Shown here piece by piece: positions 1 to 10,200 of a stretch of 64,000 bases of DNA (its first letter is position 1; each line of letters begins with the position of its first letter). The position numbers were made by a program, and so were the translations under genes. Below the pieces are notes generated by a model. That model made no database searches. It saw only the letters and a list, made by a program, of their open reading frames with translations, and was not told the origin of the DNA. The stretch is from Shewanella halotolerans (lineage in GTDB: Bacteria > Pseudomonadota > Gammaproteobacteria > Enterobacterales > Shewanellaceae): assembly GCF_019457535.1 (NCBI RefSeq), contig NZ_CP080417.1:1488001-1552000 (forward strand), read 5' to 3'.

Positions 1-2
1 TG

Positions 3-2354
3 GGTGCGGCGCTGTTGAATATTCCTATCAAGGTGGGAGACAGGGTCGACGAACTGCGTCTGCAGCAGGCGATCAAGAGCCTGTATTCCTCGACCAACTT
101 CGAGCATATCGAGGTGAGCCGCGATGGCAACGTCTTGGTGGTGACGGTCAAAGAAAGGCCTACCATCAGCACTGTGACCTTCGAAGGCAACAAGGACATT
201 AAAGACGAGCAGCTACAAGAGAGTCTCGACGGCAGTGGCGTCAAGGCCGGTGAGTCGCTTGATCGCACCATGCTTAGCGGCATCGAGAAGAGCCTGCAGG
301 ATTTCTACTATGGCGTGGGTAAGTATGGCGCCAAGGTGGAGGCTCAGGTGATCAACCTGCCGCGTAACCGTGTCGAGTTGAAGTTTAAGTTTACCGAAGG
401 TTTGGCGGCAGAGATTCGTCAGATCAACGTGGTGGGCAACACTGTCTTTAGCGACGCCGAACTGATCGGCATGCTGGAGCTGAAAGACTATGTGGCCTGG
501 TGGGATCTCTTCGGCGAGCGCCGCTACCAGAAGCAGAAGCTGCAGGCCGATCTTGAAACCATCAAGACCTTCTACCATAACCGTGGTTATATCCGTTTCG
601 AGGTGACCTCGACTCAGGTGGCGATGACCCCTGACCGTAAGGGTCTCTACATCACCATCAACGTCGATGAGGGTGAGCAGTATAAGGTTAAAGAAGTTAA
701 CCTGACTGGCGACCTCATGGGCCGCGAAGAGGTGATGCAGGCGATTCTGCCGATCAAGGTAGGCGATACCTATAACGGCGCAGACGTGACCTTTACTGAA
801 GAGATGTATGGCAAGTATTTGGGCCGTTTCGGCTATGCCTACCCTGAGGTGAAGACCTATCCTGAGATCGATGATGAGACCAAAGAGGTCGCCCTCAACG
901 TCAACATCAAGCCGGGTAAGCGCGTCTATGTGCGTAGCATTAACTTTACCGGTAACCAGGTCACTAAAGATGAGGTGATGCGCCGCGAGCTGCGTCAGAT
1001 GGAAGGCGCCTGGCTGAACTCGGCCCAGGTCGAGCAATCGAAAGCGCGTCTTAACCGCCTGGGTTACTTCGAAACTGTCGATACCCAGACGGTTCAGGTG
1101 CCGGGCACAGACGATCTGGTGGACGTCGATTTTACCGTGAAGGAGCAGCCATCAGGCTCGTTCAACGCGGGTGTGGGTTATGGTACCGAGTCGGGCCTGA
1201 GCCTGCAGTTTGGTGTGCAGCAGAGCAACTTCCTGGGTACGGGTAACCAGGCGGGGATTAACCTTAACACCAACAAGTACTCGAAGAACGTCAACATCAA
1301 CTACACAGATCCTTACTTCACCAAAGATGGCGTGAGCCTAGGTGGTAGCATCTACTGGAACGAGTTTGACGCTCAGGAAGCGAACCTCGAACGCTATAAG
1401 AACAGTTCTTACGGTATTGCCGTAAACTCTGGCTTCCCGATCAACGAATACAACCGTATCAACGGTGGTATCGGCTATCGCCACAACAGCATCTCGGAGA
1501 TCTCGGCCTACGAGCAGGCCCTGCGTTTCTACAACATCTATCGTGATGCCAACGACCCTAACGCCGACCTGTCGTTCGATAACTTTGAGCTGACCCTCGG
1601 CTGGTATCGCAGTACGCTTAACCGCGGCACCTTCCCAACCGATGGTTCGTCGCAGCGCTTGAGCGGCAAGATGACGGTACCGGGTTCGGATCTGCAGTAC
1701 TTTAAGACAGATTTCGATACCAGCTTCTACTGGCCAATCAACCGCAGCCACAGCTTCGTACTCCTGACTAAGGCGCGTCTGGGTTATGGTAACGGTTATG
1801 GTCAGTACAACGACAACGACCAGATCTTACCTTTCTGGGAGAACTACTACTCAGGTGGTAGCAGCTCGCTGCGTGGCTTTAAGTCTAACTCTGTGGGCCC
1901 ACGCTCATTCTACCTGTATCGTGGTAGTGAGCCGTGCTCGCCAGATCCAGCAGGGGATACATGTACCTTGCCAGGGGATCCTAACCGTGTCACTGTGAGC
2001 GGTGGTCGCTCTATCGGTGGTAACGCCATCGCTACGGCGAGTGTCGAGATGATAGTGCCAACCCCATTCCTGGATGAGGCCTACACTAACTCGGTGCGTA
2101 CCAGCTTCTTCGTCGATGCGGGTAACGTTTGGGATACCGAGTTCGACTATGACGCCTATCGCTTCCTGCCGGCTGAGCAGTTTGACAAGTTGTCTGACTA
2201 TTCCGACCCAGGGCGTATCCGCGCGTCGGCGGGGATGAGCGTACAATGGTTGTCGCCAATGGGACCTATGGTATTTAGTCTTGCATGGCCAATCAAAAAA
2301 TATGAAGATGATGACACAGAGATCTTCTCGTTCAACATTGGTAAAACTTTCTAA
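3..2354 (+). CDS. bamA: Outer membrane protein assembly factor BamA (5' end outside the window)
   Basis: BamA is the Omp85 barrel of the BAM complex that folds beta-barrel proteins into the outer membrane. The frame is open to the left edge, and the first visible residues (GAALLNIPIKVGD) match POTRA1, so only the signal peptide and the start of POTRA1 are missing. 783 residues are visible against about 810 in Escherichia coli. POTRA repeats fill roughly the first 390 residues, for example VKERPTISTVTFEGNK. The rest is the C-terminal barrel, ending in ...FNIGKTF with a terminal aromatic residue. The conserved loop-6 (V/I)RGF motif appears as SSLRGFKS. It leads the envelope and lipid A cluster, with skp 60 bases downstream, the classical gammaproteobacterial order. 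Confidence 0.97.
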   Translation, partial: GAALLNIPIKVGDRVDELRLQQAIKSLYSSTNFEHIEVSRDGNVLVVTVKERPTISTVTFEGNKDIKDEQLQESLDGSGVKAGESLDRTMLSGIEKSLQDFYYGVGKYGAKVEAQVINLPRNRVELKFKFTEGLAAEIRQINVVGNTVFSDAELIGMLELKDYVAWWDLFGERRYQKQKLQADLETIKTFYHNRGYIRFEVTSTQVAMTPDRKGLYITINVDEGEQYKVKEVNLTGDLMGREEVMQAILPIKVGDTYNGADVTFTEEMYGKYLGRFGYAYPEVKTYPEIDDETKEVALNVNIKPGKRVYVRSINFTGNQVTKDEVMRRELRQMEGAWLNSAQVEQSKARLNRLGYFETVDTQTVQVPGTDDLVDVDFTVKEQPSGSFNAGVGYGTESGLSLQFGVQQSNFLGTGNQAGINLNTNKYSKNVNINYTDPYFTKDGVSLGGSIYWNEFDAQEANLERYKNSSYGIAVNSGFPINEYNRINGGIGYRHNSISEISAYEQALRFYNIYRDANDPNADLSFDNFELTLGWYRSTLNRGTFPTDGSSQRLSGKMTVPGSDLQYFKTDFDTSFYWPINRSHSFVLLTKARLGYGNGYGQYNDNDQILPFWENYYSGGSSSLRGFKSNSVGPRSFYLYRGSEPCSPDPAGDTCTLPGDPNRVTVSGGRSIGGNAIATASVEMIVPTPFLDEAYTNSVRTSFFVDAGNVWDTEFDYDAYRFLPAEQFDKLSDYSDPGRIRASAGMSVQWLSPMGPMVFSLAWPIKKYEDDDTEIFSFNIGKTF

Positions 2355-2414
2355 AGTAGAACTAATTTAAATAAAAAGTCATCGGCAAGTTTTGCTGATT
2401 ATAAGGAGTTTATT

Positions 2415-2918
2415 TTGAATAAGATGTTTAATCGCGCAATGATGGTGTTGGTTTTGTTAGGTGCACCTATCGCGGCACAAGCTGAAAAGATCGCCGTTGT
2501 CGATATGCAGGCGGTATTTGAGCAGCTACCACAGCGCGAAGAAGTCAGCAAAACACTGAAAACCGAATTCGGTGATCGTGTGGCTGGCGTACAGAAGATG
2601 CAGGAAGAGCTTCGCGGCATGCTAGAGAAGCAGCAACGCGACGCGGCCCTGATGAGCGAAACGCAGAAGACTGAGATGCTGCGCAAGATGGAGTCTCTCA
2701 AGGCTGAGCTACAGCTCAAGGGTAAGGCGCTGGACGAAGATATGCGTCGTCGTAACGGTGAAGAGCAAAACAAGCTATTGGTTAAGGTTCAAAAAGCTAT
2801 CAGTGCTATCGCCGAGAAAGAGAAGTATGACGTAGTGCTACAGCGCGGCGCCGTGATCTACGTGAAGCCGACATCAGACATCAGCAGCAAAGTGGTTGAA
2901 GCTCTGAGCAAAGGCTAA
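2415..2918 (+). CDS. skp: Periplasmic chaperone Skp/OmpH
   Basis: Skp holds unfolded outer membrane proteins in the periplasm and delivers them to BAM. The 167-residue product has a signal peptide ending AAQA, then the family start EKIAVVDMQAVFEQLP and a long charged, alpha-helical middle (about residues 45-125) that forms the tentacles. Length is close to the usual 160-170. The start is TTG at 2415: an AAGGAG lies at 2403-2408, six bases upstream, whereas the first ATG (2424) would be 15 bases from it. It sits between bamA and lpxD. Confidence 0.95.
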   Translation: MNKMFNRAMMVLVLLGAPIAAQAEKIAVVDMQAVFEQLPQREEVSKTLKTEFGDRVAGVQKMQEELRGMLEKQQRDAALMSETQKTEMLRKMESLKAELQLKGKALDEDMRRRNGEEQNKLLVKVQKAISAIAEKEKYDVVLQRGAVIYVKPTSDISSKVVEALSKG

Positions 2919-2924
2919 GCATTG

Positions 2925-3950
2925 ATGACAAGTTATACCCTAAGTGAGATCGCCGCCCATCTGAATGCCGAGGTCAAGGGTGACGAGACGGTGACTATTC
3001 ACCGTGTCGCCACGCTGGAGAAGGCTCAGGCGGGGGAGATCTCCTTTCTGGCGAATCCCAAATACCAGAGTCTGTTAGAAGGCACGGCAGCCTCTGCCGT
3101 GTTGCTCTCGCCCAAGATGGCCGAACATTACAGTGGCAACGCCATAGTGTTGGCCGACCCCTATGTGGGGTTTGCAAGAGTTGCTCAGCTGCTCGACACC
3201 ACGCCTAAGGCCGCCGAGGCCATTCACCCCAGTGCGGTTATCGACCCTAGCGCCCAGTTGGGTGAAGGCGTCGCCATAGGTGCCAATGCGGTGATAGGCG
3301 CTAATGTTATCTTAGGTGAGAATGTTCAGATAGGTCCCGGCTGTGTGCTTGGCCAGGATGTTATCGTCGGTTCAAACTCCATCCTGTGGGCCAACGTGAC
3401 CTTATACCATGACGTGCAGCTGGGTACAGATTGTATCGTGCACTCGGGCACAGTGATCGGCTCTGATGGTTTTGGTTATGCCAATGAGCGTGGTCAATGG
3501 ATCAAGATCCCACAAACTGGTGGGGTGCGTATCGGTAACCGTGTCGAGATCGGTGCCTGCACCAGTATCGACCGCGGCGCCCTGGATCACACAGAGATCC
3601 ACGATGGTGTTATTATCGACAATCAGGTGCAGCTTGCACACAACGTGGTGGTGGGTGAAAACACCGCGCTGGCCGGTAGTTCTACCTTTGCCGGCAGCTG
3701 TACCATAGGCAAATACTGTATCATAGGCGGCAGCAGCGCCGTGGCTGGGCATCTGTCGATTGCCGACGGTACCCATATCTCGGGTGGCACCAATGTGACG
3801 AGTGTTATTCGCGAGCCTGGTGTATACTCTTCTGCCACCGTTGCGATGGAAAACAAGTTGTGGCGACGTAATACCGTCAGATTCCGACAACTTGATGAAC
3901 TGTTCCAACGCGTCAAACAGCTTGAAAAAAACGTTAAATCAGATGATTAA
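2925..3950 (+). CDS. lpxD: UDP-3-O-(3-hydroxyacyl)glucosamine N-acyltransferase LpxD
   Basis: LpxD adds the N-linked hydroxyacyl chain in the third step of lipid A synthesis. The 341-residue protein has an N-terminal uridine-binding domain (about 1-100), then a left-handed beta helix of hexapeptide repeats (about 101-315) and a C-terminal helix. The catalytic His falls at residue 239 in VQLAHNVVVG, the same number as in Escherichia coli. The ATG at 2925 is preceded directly by an in-frame TTG at 2922. A CAAAGG at 2909-2914 could serve either, so the start is uncertain by one codon. It lies six bases after skp. Confidence 0.96.
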   Translation: MTSYTLSEIAAHLNAEVKGDETVTIHRVATLEKAQAGEISFLANPKYQSLLEGTAASAVLLSPKMAEHYSGNAIVLADPYVGFARVAQLLDTTPKAAEAIHPSAVIDPSAQLGEGVAIGANAVIGANVILGENVQIGPGCVLGQDVIVGSNSILWANVTLYHDVQLGTDCIVHSGTVIGSDGFGYANERGQWIKIPQTGGVRIGNRVEIGACTSIDRGALDHTEIHDGVIIDNQVQLAHNVVVGENTALAGSSTFAGSCTIGKYCIIGGSSAVAGHLSIADGTHISGGTNVTSVIREPGVYSSATVAMENKLWRRNTVRFRQLDELFQRVKQLEKNVKSDD

Positions 3951-3980
3951 CTGCCTGAGGGCAGCTAAGGAAGTTATTGA

Positions 3981-4442
3981 GTGTCAAATCAATTAAATAC
4001 GATGGATATCAAAGAGATCCTAAAGTTCCTACCTCACAGGTATCCGTTTTTATTGATCGATAGAGTCCTCGACTTTACGCCAGGTGAAACACTGCATGCG
4101 ATCAAGAATGTCACCATCAACGAGCCATTCTTCCAGGGCCATTTCCCTGTAGCTCCTGTGATGCCAGGTGTATTGATCCTCGAGGCCATGGCCCAGGCGA
4201 CCGGTCTGTTAGCGTTTAAAACCATGAGCGATGAGCCATCTAACGATGCCTTATATTATTTTGCCGGTATCGATAACGCTCGCTTCAAGCGTGTGGTCGA
4301 GCCAGGCGACCAACTTCATTTCGAAGTTAAGATGATTAAAGAACGCCGCGGGATTGGCGTCTTCACAGGTGAAGCTAAGGTTGATGGCGAACTAGTTTGT
4401 TCGGCAGAGATCATGTGTGCCCGCAGAGAGATTGCCAAGTGA
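3981..4442 (+). CDS. fabZ: 3-hydroxyacyl-[acyl-carrier-protein] dehydratase FabZ
   Basis: FabZ dehydrates beta-hydroxyacyl-ACP in fatty acid elongation and competes with lipid A synthesis for hydroxymyristoyl-ACP. The 153-residue hotdog-fold protein shows LPHRYPFLLIDRV near the start and the active-site block GHFPVAPVMPGVLILEAMAQ, with catalytic His54 and Glu68. The start is GTG at 3981 with TAAGGA upstream (3966-3971). An internal ATG at 4002 would cut the conserved N-terminus only slightly. The stop overlaps the lpxA start by four bases, so translation is probably coupled. Confidence 0.96.
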   Translation: MSNQLNTMDIKEILKFLPHRYPFLLIDRVLDFTPGETLHAIKNVTINEPFFQGHFPVAPVMPGVLILEAMAQATGLLAFKTMSDEPSNDALYYFAGIDNARFKRVVEPGDQLHFEVKMIKERRGIGVFTGEAKVDGELVCSAEIMCARREIAK

Positions 4443-5206
4443 TTGATAAGTTAGCATTTGTACACCCAGATGCCAAAATCGGTAACAATGTTACCATAGG
4501 CCCATGGACCTACATCGGCCCAGATGTCGAGATCGGCGACGACTGTCATCTGAGCTCTCATGTGGTGGTCAAGGGGCCTACGGTTATCGGCAAGGGTAAC
4601 CGTATTTTTCAGTTCGCCTCAGTAGGGGAAGACTGCCAGGATAAGAAGTATGCTGGCGAGCCAACCCGGCTGATCATCGGCGACAACAATGTGATCCGCG
4701 AATCTGTCACCATACATCGCGGTACGGTGCAGGATAACGGTGAGACCCGTATCGGCTCTAACAACCTGTTTATGGCCTATGTGCATATCGCCCACGACTG
4801 TGTGGTGGGGAACAATGTGATCATGGCCAACAACGCCTCTATCGCCGGCCACGTCCATGTGGGCGACTGGGCGATCCTAGGCGGCATGACGGGTGTGCAT
4901 CAGTTTGTGCATATCGGTGCCCATGCCTTTACCGCTGGTTATTCACTGATCTTGCAAGATGTGCCGCCATTTGTGATGGCGTCGGGTCAGCCCGCTATCC
5001 CAAGAGGACTGAACAGCGAAGGCATGAAGCGCCGCGGCTTCTCCAAGGAGAGCCAACTGGCGGTGCGCCGCGCCTACAAGACCTTGTATCGCAAGGGCTT
5101 GACCATAGAAGAAGCGGTTGCCGCCTTGGGTGAGGATGCCGAGGACGAGCAGGTTAAGCTGCTGATGGACTTTGTGGTCAACTCGAGCCGAGGCATTATT
5201 CGTTAA
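4439..5206 (+). CDS. lpxA: UDP-N-acetylglucosamine O-acyltransferase LpxA
   Basis: LpxA performs the first step of lipid A synthesis, moving a hydroxyacyl chain from ACP to UDP-GlcNAc. The protein is 255 residues, against 262 in Escherichia coli. Hexapeptide repeats run to about residue 185, followed by a helical C-terminal domain. The HIAHD motif places the catalytic His at 119, equivalent to His125 of Escherichia coli. The chosen start is GTG at 4439, giving the family N-terminus (M)IDKLAFVHP. The frame stays open further upstream inside fabZ, but that extension has no family support. GTGA at 4439-4442 is the four-base fabZ/lpxA overlap. Confidence 0.96.
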   Translation: MIDKLAFVHPDAKIGNNVTIGPWTYIGPDVEIGDDCHLSSHVVVKGPTVIGKGNRIFQFASVGEDCQDKKYAGEPTRLIIGDNNVIRESVTIHRGTVQDNGETRIGSNNLFMAYVHIAHDCVVGNNVIMANNASIAGHVHVGDWAILGGMTGVHQFVHIGAHAFTAGYSLILQDVPPFVMASGQPAIPRGLNSEGMKRRGFSKESQLAVRRAYKTLYRKGLTIEEAVAALGEDAEDEQVKLLMDFVVNSSRGIIR

Positions 5207-5250
5207 TCGGTTTCTTTAATCGGTTTAGCTAATTGGTTTAGTTATCGAAG

Positions 5251-5277
5251 AAAAGCTCGTGTTCACGGGCTTTTTTA
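5251..5277 (+). terminator. Hairpin with T-run between lpxA and lpxB
   Basis: AGCTCG pairs with CGGGCT (one G-T pair) around a six-base loop. Flanking A and T tracts extend the stem, and TTTTTTATTTT follows. It has the form of a Rho-independent terminator inside the lpx cluster, so expression of lpxB may be partly separated from lpxA. Just upstream, 5206-5240 holds three degenerate copies of AATCGGTTT. Confidence 0.6.
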
Positions 5278-5301
5278 TTTTCAGTAAGCAAGTAACAGAA
5301 G

Positions 5302-6450
5302 ATGAATCAGAGCAATCAAAAAGTATTCGCCATGGTGGCGGGTGAGCTGTCCGGTGATATTCTCGGTGCCGGCCTGATCAAGGCCTTGAAACAGCAATAC
5401 CCGGATGCCCGCTTCGTCGGTATCGGCGGCCCGCAGATGGATGCCCTGGGGTTTGAGTCCCTGTTCTCTTTCGAAGAGCTCGCCGTAATGGGGCTGGTCG
5501 AGGTGCTATCGCGCCTGCCACGCCTGCTTAAGGTGCGTAAAACGCTGATCGACGAGCTGACCGCCCTAAAGCCAGATTGCTTTATCGGTATCGATGCCCC
5601 CGATTTCAACATCGGCCTGGAACTGAAGCTTAAGGCACAGGGGATCAAGACGGTTCACTATGTCAGCCCTTCTGTGTGGGCCTGGCGCCCCAAGCGGATC
5701 TTCAAGATCGCCAAGGCGACCAACATGGTGCTGTCGCTACTGCCCTTCGAGAAGGCCTTCTACGATAAGCATAATGTGCCTTGTACCTTCGTCGGTCACA
5801 CACTCGCGGACGATATTCCGCTGGTGAGCGATAAGCTAAGTGCCCGCGAGACCCTTGGGTTAGATCCCCACGCCGAATACCTCGCCATTTTACCCGGTTC
5901 ACGGGGCGGCGAACTTAAGCAGCTGGCCGAGCCGTTCGTCCAAGCGGCGGTGAAATTGCGCCAGCGCTACCCGGACCTTAAGTTTGTCACTCCGCTGGTT
6001 AATGCCAAGCGCCGGGCCCAGTTTGAACAGGCCCTCAAGACCCATGCGCCGGATCTCGATATACACCTGGTCGAGGGACAGTCTCGCACCGTGATGGCCG
6101 CGGCCGACGCTATCTTGTTGGCGTCGGGCACTGCGACCCTGGAAGCCATGCTGGTGAAACGCCCCATGGTGGTGGCCTACCGGGTATCGCCGATCACCTA
6201 CCGTATCGCCAAGGGAATGATGCAGATATCTCATTACTCCTTGCCTAATTTGCTGGCGGGCAGGGAGATCATCCCTGAGCTGATCCAGGCTGACTGTACA
6301 CCGGATAAGATAGTCGACGCCGTGTCCAATCAGCTCGATGGCGATCATCAGCCGCTGATGGAGACCTTTATGGATCTGCATCAACAGCTAAGATGCGATG
6401 CCAGTGCGCGCGCGGCCCAGGCGGTTATTGAGCTGGTGGAGACAAAATAG
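5302..6450 (+). CDS. lpxB: Lipid-A-disaccharide synthase LpxB
   Basis: LpxB is a GT-B fold, family 19 glycosyltransferase that joins lipid X and UDP-diacylglucosamine into the lipid A disaccharide at the inner membrane. The 382-residue length is typical. Family signatures are AGELSGDILGAGLI near the N-terminus, GIDAPDFNIGLE around residue 94, VSPSVWAWRPKRI around 125, ILPGSRGGELK around 196, and SGTATLEAML around 275. A possible terminator separates it from lpxA. Its stop overlaps the rnhB GTG by one base (TAGTG). Confidence 0.96.
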   Translation: MNQSNQKVFAMVAGELSGDILGAGLIKALKQQYPDARFVGIGGPQMDALGFESLFSFEELAVMGLVEVLSRLPRLLKVRKTLIDELTALKPDCFIGIDAPDFNIGLELKLKAQGIKTVHYVSPSVWAWRPKRIFKIAKATNMVLSLLPFEKAFYDKHNVPCTFVGHTLADDIPLVSDKLSARETLGLDPHAEYLAILPGSRGGELKQLAEPFVQAAVKLRQRYPDLKFVTPLVNAKRRAQFEQALKTHAPDLDIHLVEGQSRTVMAAADAILLASGTATLEAMLVKRPMVVAYRVSPITYRIAKGMMQISHYSLPNLLAGREIIPELIQADCTPDKIVDAVSNQLDGDHQPLMETFMDLHQQLRCDASARAAQAVIELVETK

Positions 6451-7076
6451 TGGCTATTTATAAACAAATTACCGCCGAACAGGTCGAGGCACTCTGCTGC
6501 GGTTTCTACGCCGGCGTCGATGAGGTGGGCCGTGGCCCCTTGGTGGGCGATGTGGTGACCGCCGCCGTGGTGCTGGACCCGAACAATCCTATTGAGGGGT
6601 TAAATGACTCTAAGAAGCTGTCAGAGAAAAAGCGCGACGCCCTCTATGAGGAGATCCTCGCCAAGGCGCTGGATGTCAGCGTTGGACGCTGTTCACCGCT
6701 GGAGATAGATGAGCTCAACATACTGCACGCGACTATGTTGGCGATGCAGCGCGCCGTCGCCGGACTGCGCGCCCGACCAGACAGAGTATTGATCGACGGC
6801 AATCGGGTACCGGACTTTACCGATGAGACCCTGGAGGGGCATGCGGTGATCAAGGGCGATGGCCTGATCCCGGCCATCAGCGCCGCCTCTATCGTTGCCA
6901 AGGTAGTGCGCGACAGAGAGATGGAAGCCTTGGATGAGCGTTATCCCGAGTATGGCTTCGCCAAGCATAAGGGCTACCCCACCAAGGCCCATTTCGAGGC
7001 GCTTGAGGCCCATGGCGTGCTGGCCGAGCACCGCAAGAGTTTCAGGCCGGTCAAGGAGCGCCTGGGCACCTGTTAA
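6450..7076 (+). CDS. rnhB: Ribonuclease HII
   Basis: RNase HII cuts RNA in RNA/DNA hybrids and starts removal of single misincorporated ribonucleotides. The 208-residue protein carries the acidic pair Asp24-Glu25 in AGVDEVGRGPLVG, Asp116 in VLIDGN, and GDGLIPAISAASIVAKVVRD with a further acidic and structural region. The start is GTG at 6450, one base inside the lpxB stop; the lpxB-rnhB-dnaE order is standard for the group. Confidence 0.95.
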   Translation: MAIYKQITAEQVEALCCGFYAGVDEVGRGPLVGDVVTAAVVLDPNNPIEGLNDSKKLSEKKRDALYEEILAKALDVSVGRCSPLEIDELNILHATMLAMQRAVAGLRARPDRVLIDGNRVPDFTDETLEGHAVIKGDGLIPAISAASIVAKVVRDREMEALDERYPEYGFAKHKGYPTKAHFEALEAHGVLAEHRKSFRPVKERLGTC

Positions 7077-7206
7077 ACAGTCTGCAGTGGGCGCCAGTGA
7101 CTGGTGCCCTGTGTGTGACTCTGGTACTCTTTCAAGGCGACTCTTTCACGGGAATAGTTCGCCGCATAAATAATAGAAAATTAGCTAACTAAATCAGAAC
7201 CTCCTT

Positions 7207-10200
7207 ATGTCAGAACCTCGTTTCGTGCACCTGCGCGTACATAGTGATTTTTCCATGTCTGATGGCCTCGCCAAGGTCAAGCCCATTCTCGCCAAGGCCA
7301 GTGAAGATCAGATGGCCGCACTGGCCCTGACCGACAACACCAACCTCTGCGGTCTGGTGAAGTTTTATGGCGGCTGTCACGGTGCGGGGATCAAGCCCAT
7401 CGTAGGTTGTGACTTCTTCATGCTGGTGCCGGGTTTCGAGGATGAATTCTGCTCCCTGACTGTGCTGGCGATGAACAACGAGGGGTATAAGAATCTGACC
7501 CTGCTGATCAGTGATGCCTACCTGCGCGGCCATGTGAAAGACAGGGCGGTGATCGACCAGGCCTGGCTGGAGCGCTACAGCGAAGGGCTGATCCTGCTCT
7601 CTGGTGCCAAAGATGGCGACGTGGGCAAGGCGCTGCTCAAGGGTAACCAGGGCCAGGTGGACTCTCTGGTCGCCTTCTATCAGACCCACTTCCCCGACCG
7701 TTATTATCTTGAGCTTATCCGCACCGGTCGCCCCGATGAGGAGCGTTATCTGCATATGGCGGTCGAGCTGGCGGGCGAGAAAGACCTGCCCGTGGTCGCC
7801 ACCAATCAGGTGGTGTTCATACAGCCTGAGCAGTTCGAGGCCCATGAGATCCGCGTGGCCATCTCTGACGGTTTCACCCTGGCCGACCCAAGGCGGCCGC
7901 GCCGCTACAGCGAGCAGCAATATTTCCGCAGCCAGGATGAGATGTGCGAGCTGTTTGACGATATCCCAGAGGCGCTGCAAAACAGCGTGGAGATCGCCAA
8001 GCGCTGTAACGTCACAGTGAGACTCGGTGAATACTTCCTGCCGAACTTCCCCACCGGCGATCTTTCCATCGAAGATTTTCTGGTCGAGGTCTCCAAGAAG
8101 GGCCTGGAGGAGCGTCTCGAGTTCCTCTTTCCCGATGAGGCGGAGCGCGCCGAGCGCCGCGGTGAGTATGACGAGCGTCTCGATGTCGAGCTGACGGTAA
8201 TTAACAACATGGGATTCCCCGGCTACTTCCTCATCGTGATGGAGTTCATCCAGTGGGGGAAAGACAACGGTATCCCTATCGGTCCCGGCCGTGGTTCGGG
8301 GGCGGGTTCTCTGGTGGCCTATGCCCTGAAGATCACCGACCTCGACCCGCTGGAATTTGACCTGCTGTTCGAACGTTTCCTTAACCCAGAACGTGTTTCC
8401 ATGCCGGACTTCGACGTCGACTTCTGCATGGACAGACGCGACGAGGTGATCGATCACGTGGCCGAACTCTATGGCCGCGACGCCGTGTCACAGATCATCA
8501 CCTTCGGTACCATGGCGGCTAAGGCCGTGGTACGTGACGTGGGCCGTGTACTGGGTCACCCCTATGGCTTCGTCGACCGCATCTCTAAGATGATCCCGGC
8601 CGAACCCGGCATGACCCTGGCCAAGGCGTTCGAGGCCGAACCGGCGCTGCCGGAGGCCTATGATGCCGATGAAGAGGTTAAAGATCTCATCGACATGTGC
8701 CGGGTGCTGGAAGGGGTCACACGTAACGCAGGTAAACATGCCGGGGGCGTGGTGATCGCGCCGACGGTGATCACCGATTTTGCGCCGCTCTACTGTGATG
8801 CCGAGGGGCACAACCCGGTTACCCAGTTCGATAAGAACGACGTAGAAACCGCCGGTCTGGTGAAGTTCGACTTCCTGGGTCTGAGGACCCTGACCATCAT
8901 CGACTGGGCGCTGCAGATGATCAATCCGCATCTTGCGAAGCAGGGCAAAGAGCCTGTGCGTATCGAGGCGATCGTCCTGGATGACCCAGCCTCCTTCCGT
9001 TTGTTGCAGCGTTATGAAACCACCGCCGTGTTCCAGCTGGAATCACGCGGCATGAAAGATCTGATTAAGCGCCTACAGCCTGACTGCTTCGAAGATATGA
9101 TCGCACTGGTGGCCCTGTTCCGTCCCGGGCCGCTGCAATCGGGCATGGTAGATAACTTCATCGAGCGTAAGCACGGCCGTGAAGAGGTTTCTTATCCCGA
9201 CCAGCAATGGCAACACGAGAGCCTCAAGCCGATTCTGGAGCCCACCTACGGCATTATTCTCTACCAGGAACAGGTGATGCAGATCGCCCAGGTGCTGGCG
9301 GGCTATACCCTGGGCGGCGCGGACATGCTGCGTCGTGCCATGGGTAAGAAGAAACCCGAGGAGATGGCCAAGCAGCGTAGCGTCTTCAAAGAAGGTGCGG
9401 TGAAGAACGGCGTCGACGGCGAGTTGGCGATGAAGATCTTCGACTTAGTGGAAAAGTTCGCCGGTTACGGCTTCAACAAGTCGCACTCGGCCGCCTACGC
9501 CCTGGTGTCCTACCAGACCCTCTGGCTCAAGACCCATTTCCCGGCGCAGTTTATGGCGGCGGTGATGTCGGCAGATATGGACAACACGGACAAGATCGTG
9601 ACCCTGGTGGATGAGTGTGAGCGCATGGGCTTGCCGCTATTGCCGCCGGACGTCAACAAGGGCTTGTTCCGTTTCACCGTGGATGACGACCTCAACATCG
9701 TCTATGGCATCGGCGCCATCAAGGGCGTGGGTGAAGGTCCGGTGGAATCGATTCTTAAGGCGCGGGAGGATGGGCCATTCGTGGACCTGTTCGACTTCTG
9801 CGCCCGGGTCGATCTCAAGAAGCTTAACCGCAGAGTTATCGAGAAACTGATCTGCGCCGGCGCCCTGGATAACCTGGGGCCGCACCGTGCCGCCATGATG
9901 GCGACCCTGCCTGAGGCAATTCGCGCCGCCGATCAGCATGCCAAGGCCGAGGCGATTGGTCAGCACGACATGTTCGGCCTGCTCAATAGCGAGCCTGAAG
10001 ATAACAAACAGCAGTTTGTGCAATGTACCCCCTGGCCCGATAAGGTGTGGCTCGAGGGCGAGCGAGAGACCTTAGGTCTGTATCTGACCGGTCACCCGAT
10101 TAACCAATACCTCAAGGAGCTCAAGCACTACACCTCGGGCAGGCTCAAGGATGTGCATCCTACCGAGCGGGGCAAGACCACCAAGGCCGCCGGTCTCGTA

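Noticed and set aside
213..1037. Long open frame antisense to bamA
   Set aside because: A GC-bias shadow of the strongly supported bamA frame; similar antisense frames occur under most genes here.
2359..2382. Sigma-E-like promoter upstream of skp (GAACTA ... GTCAT)
   Set aside because: The spacing between the two boxes is several bases too short for the sigma-E consensus.
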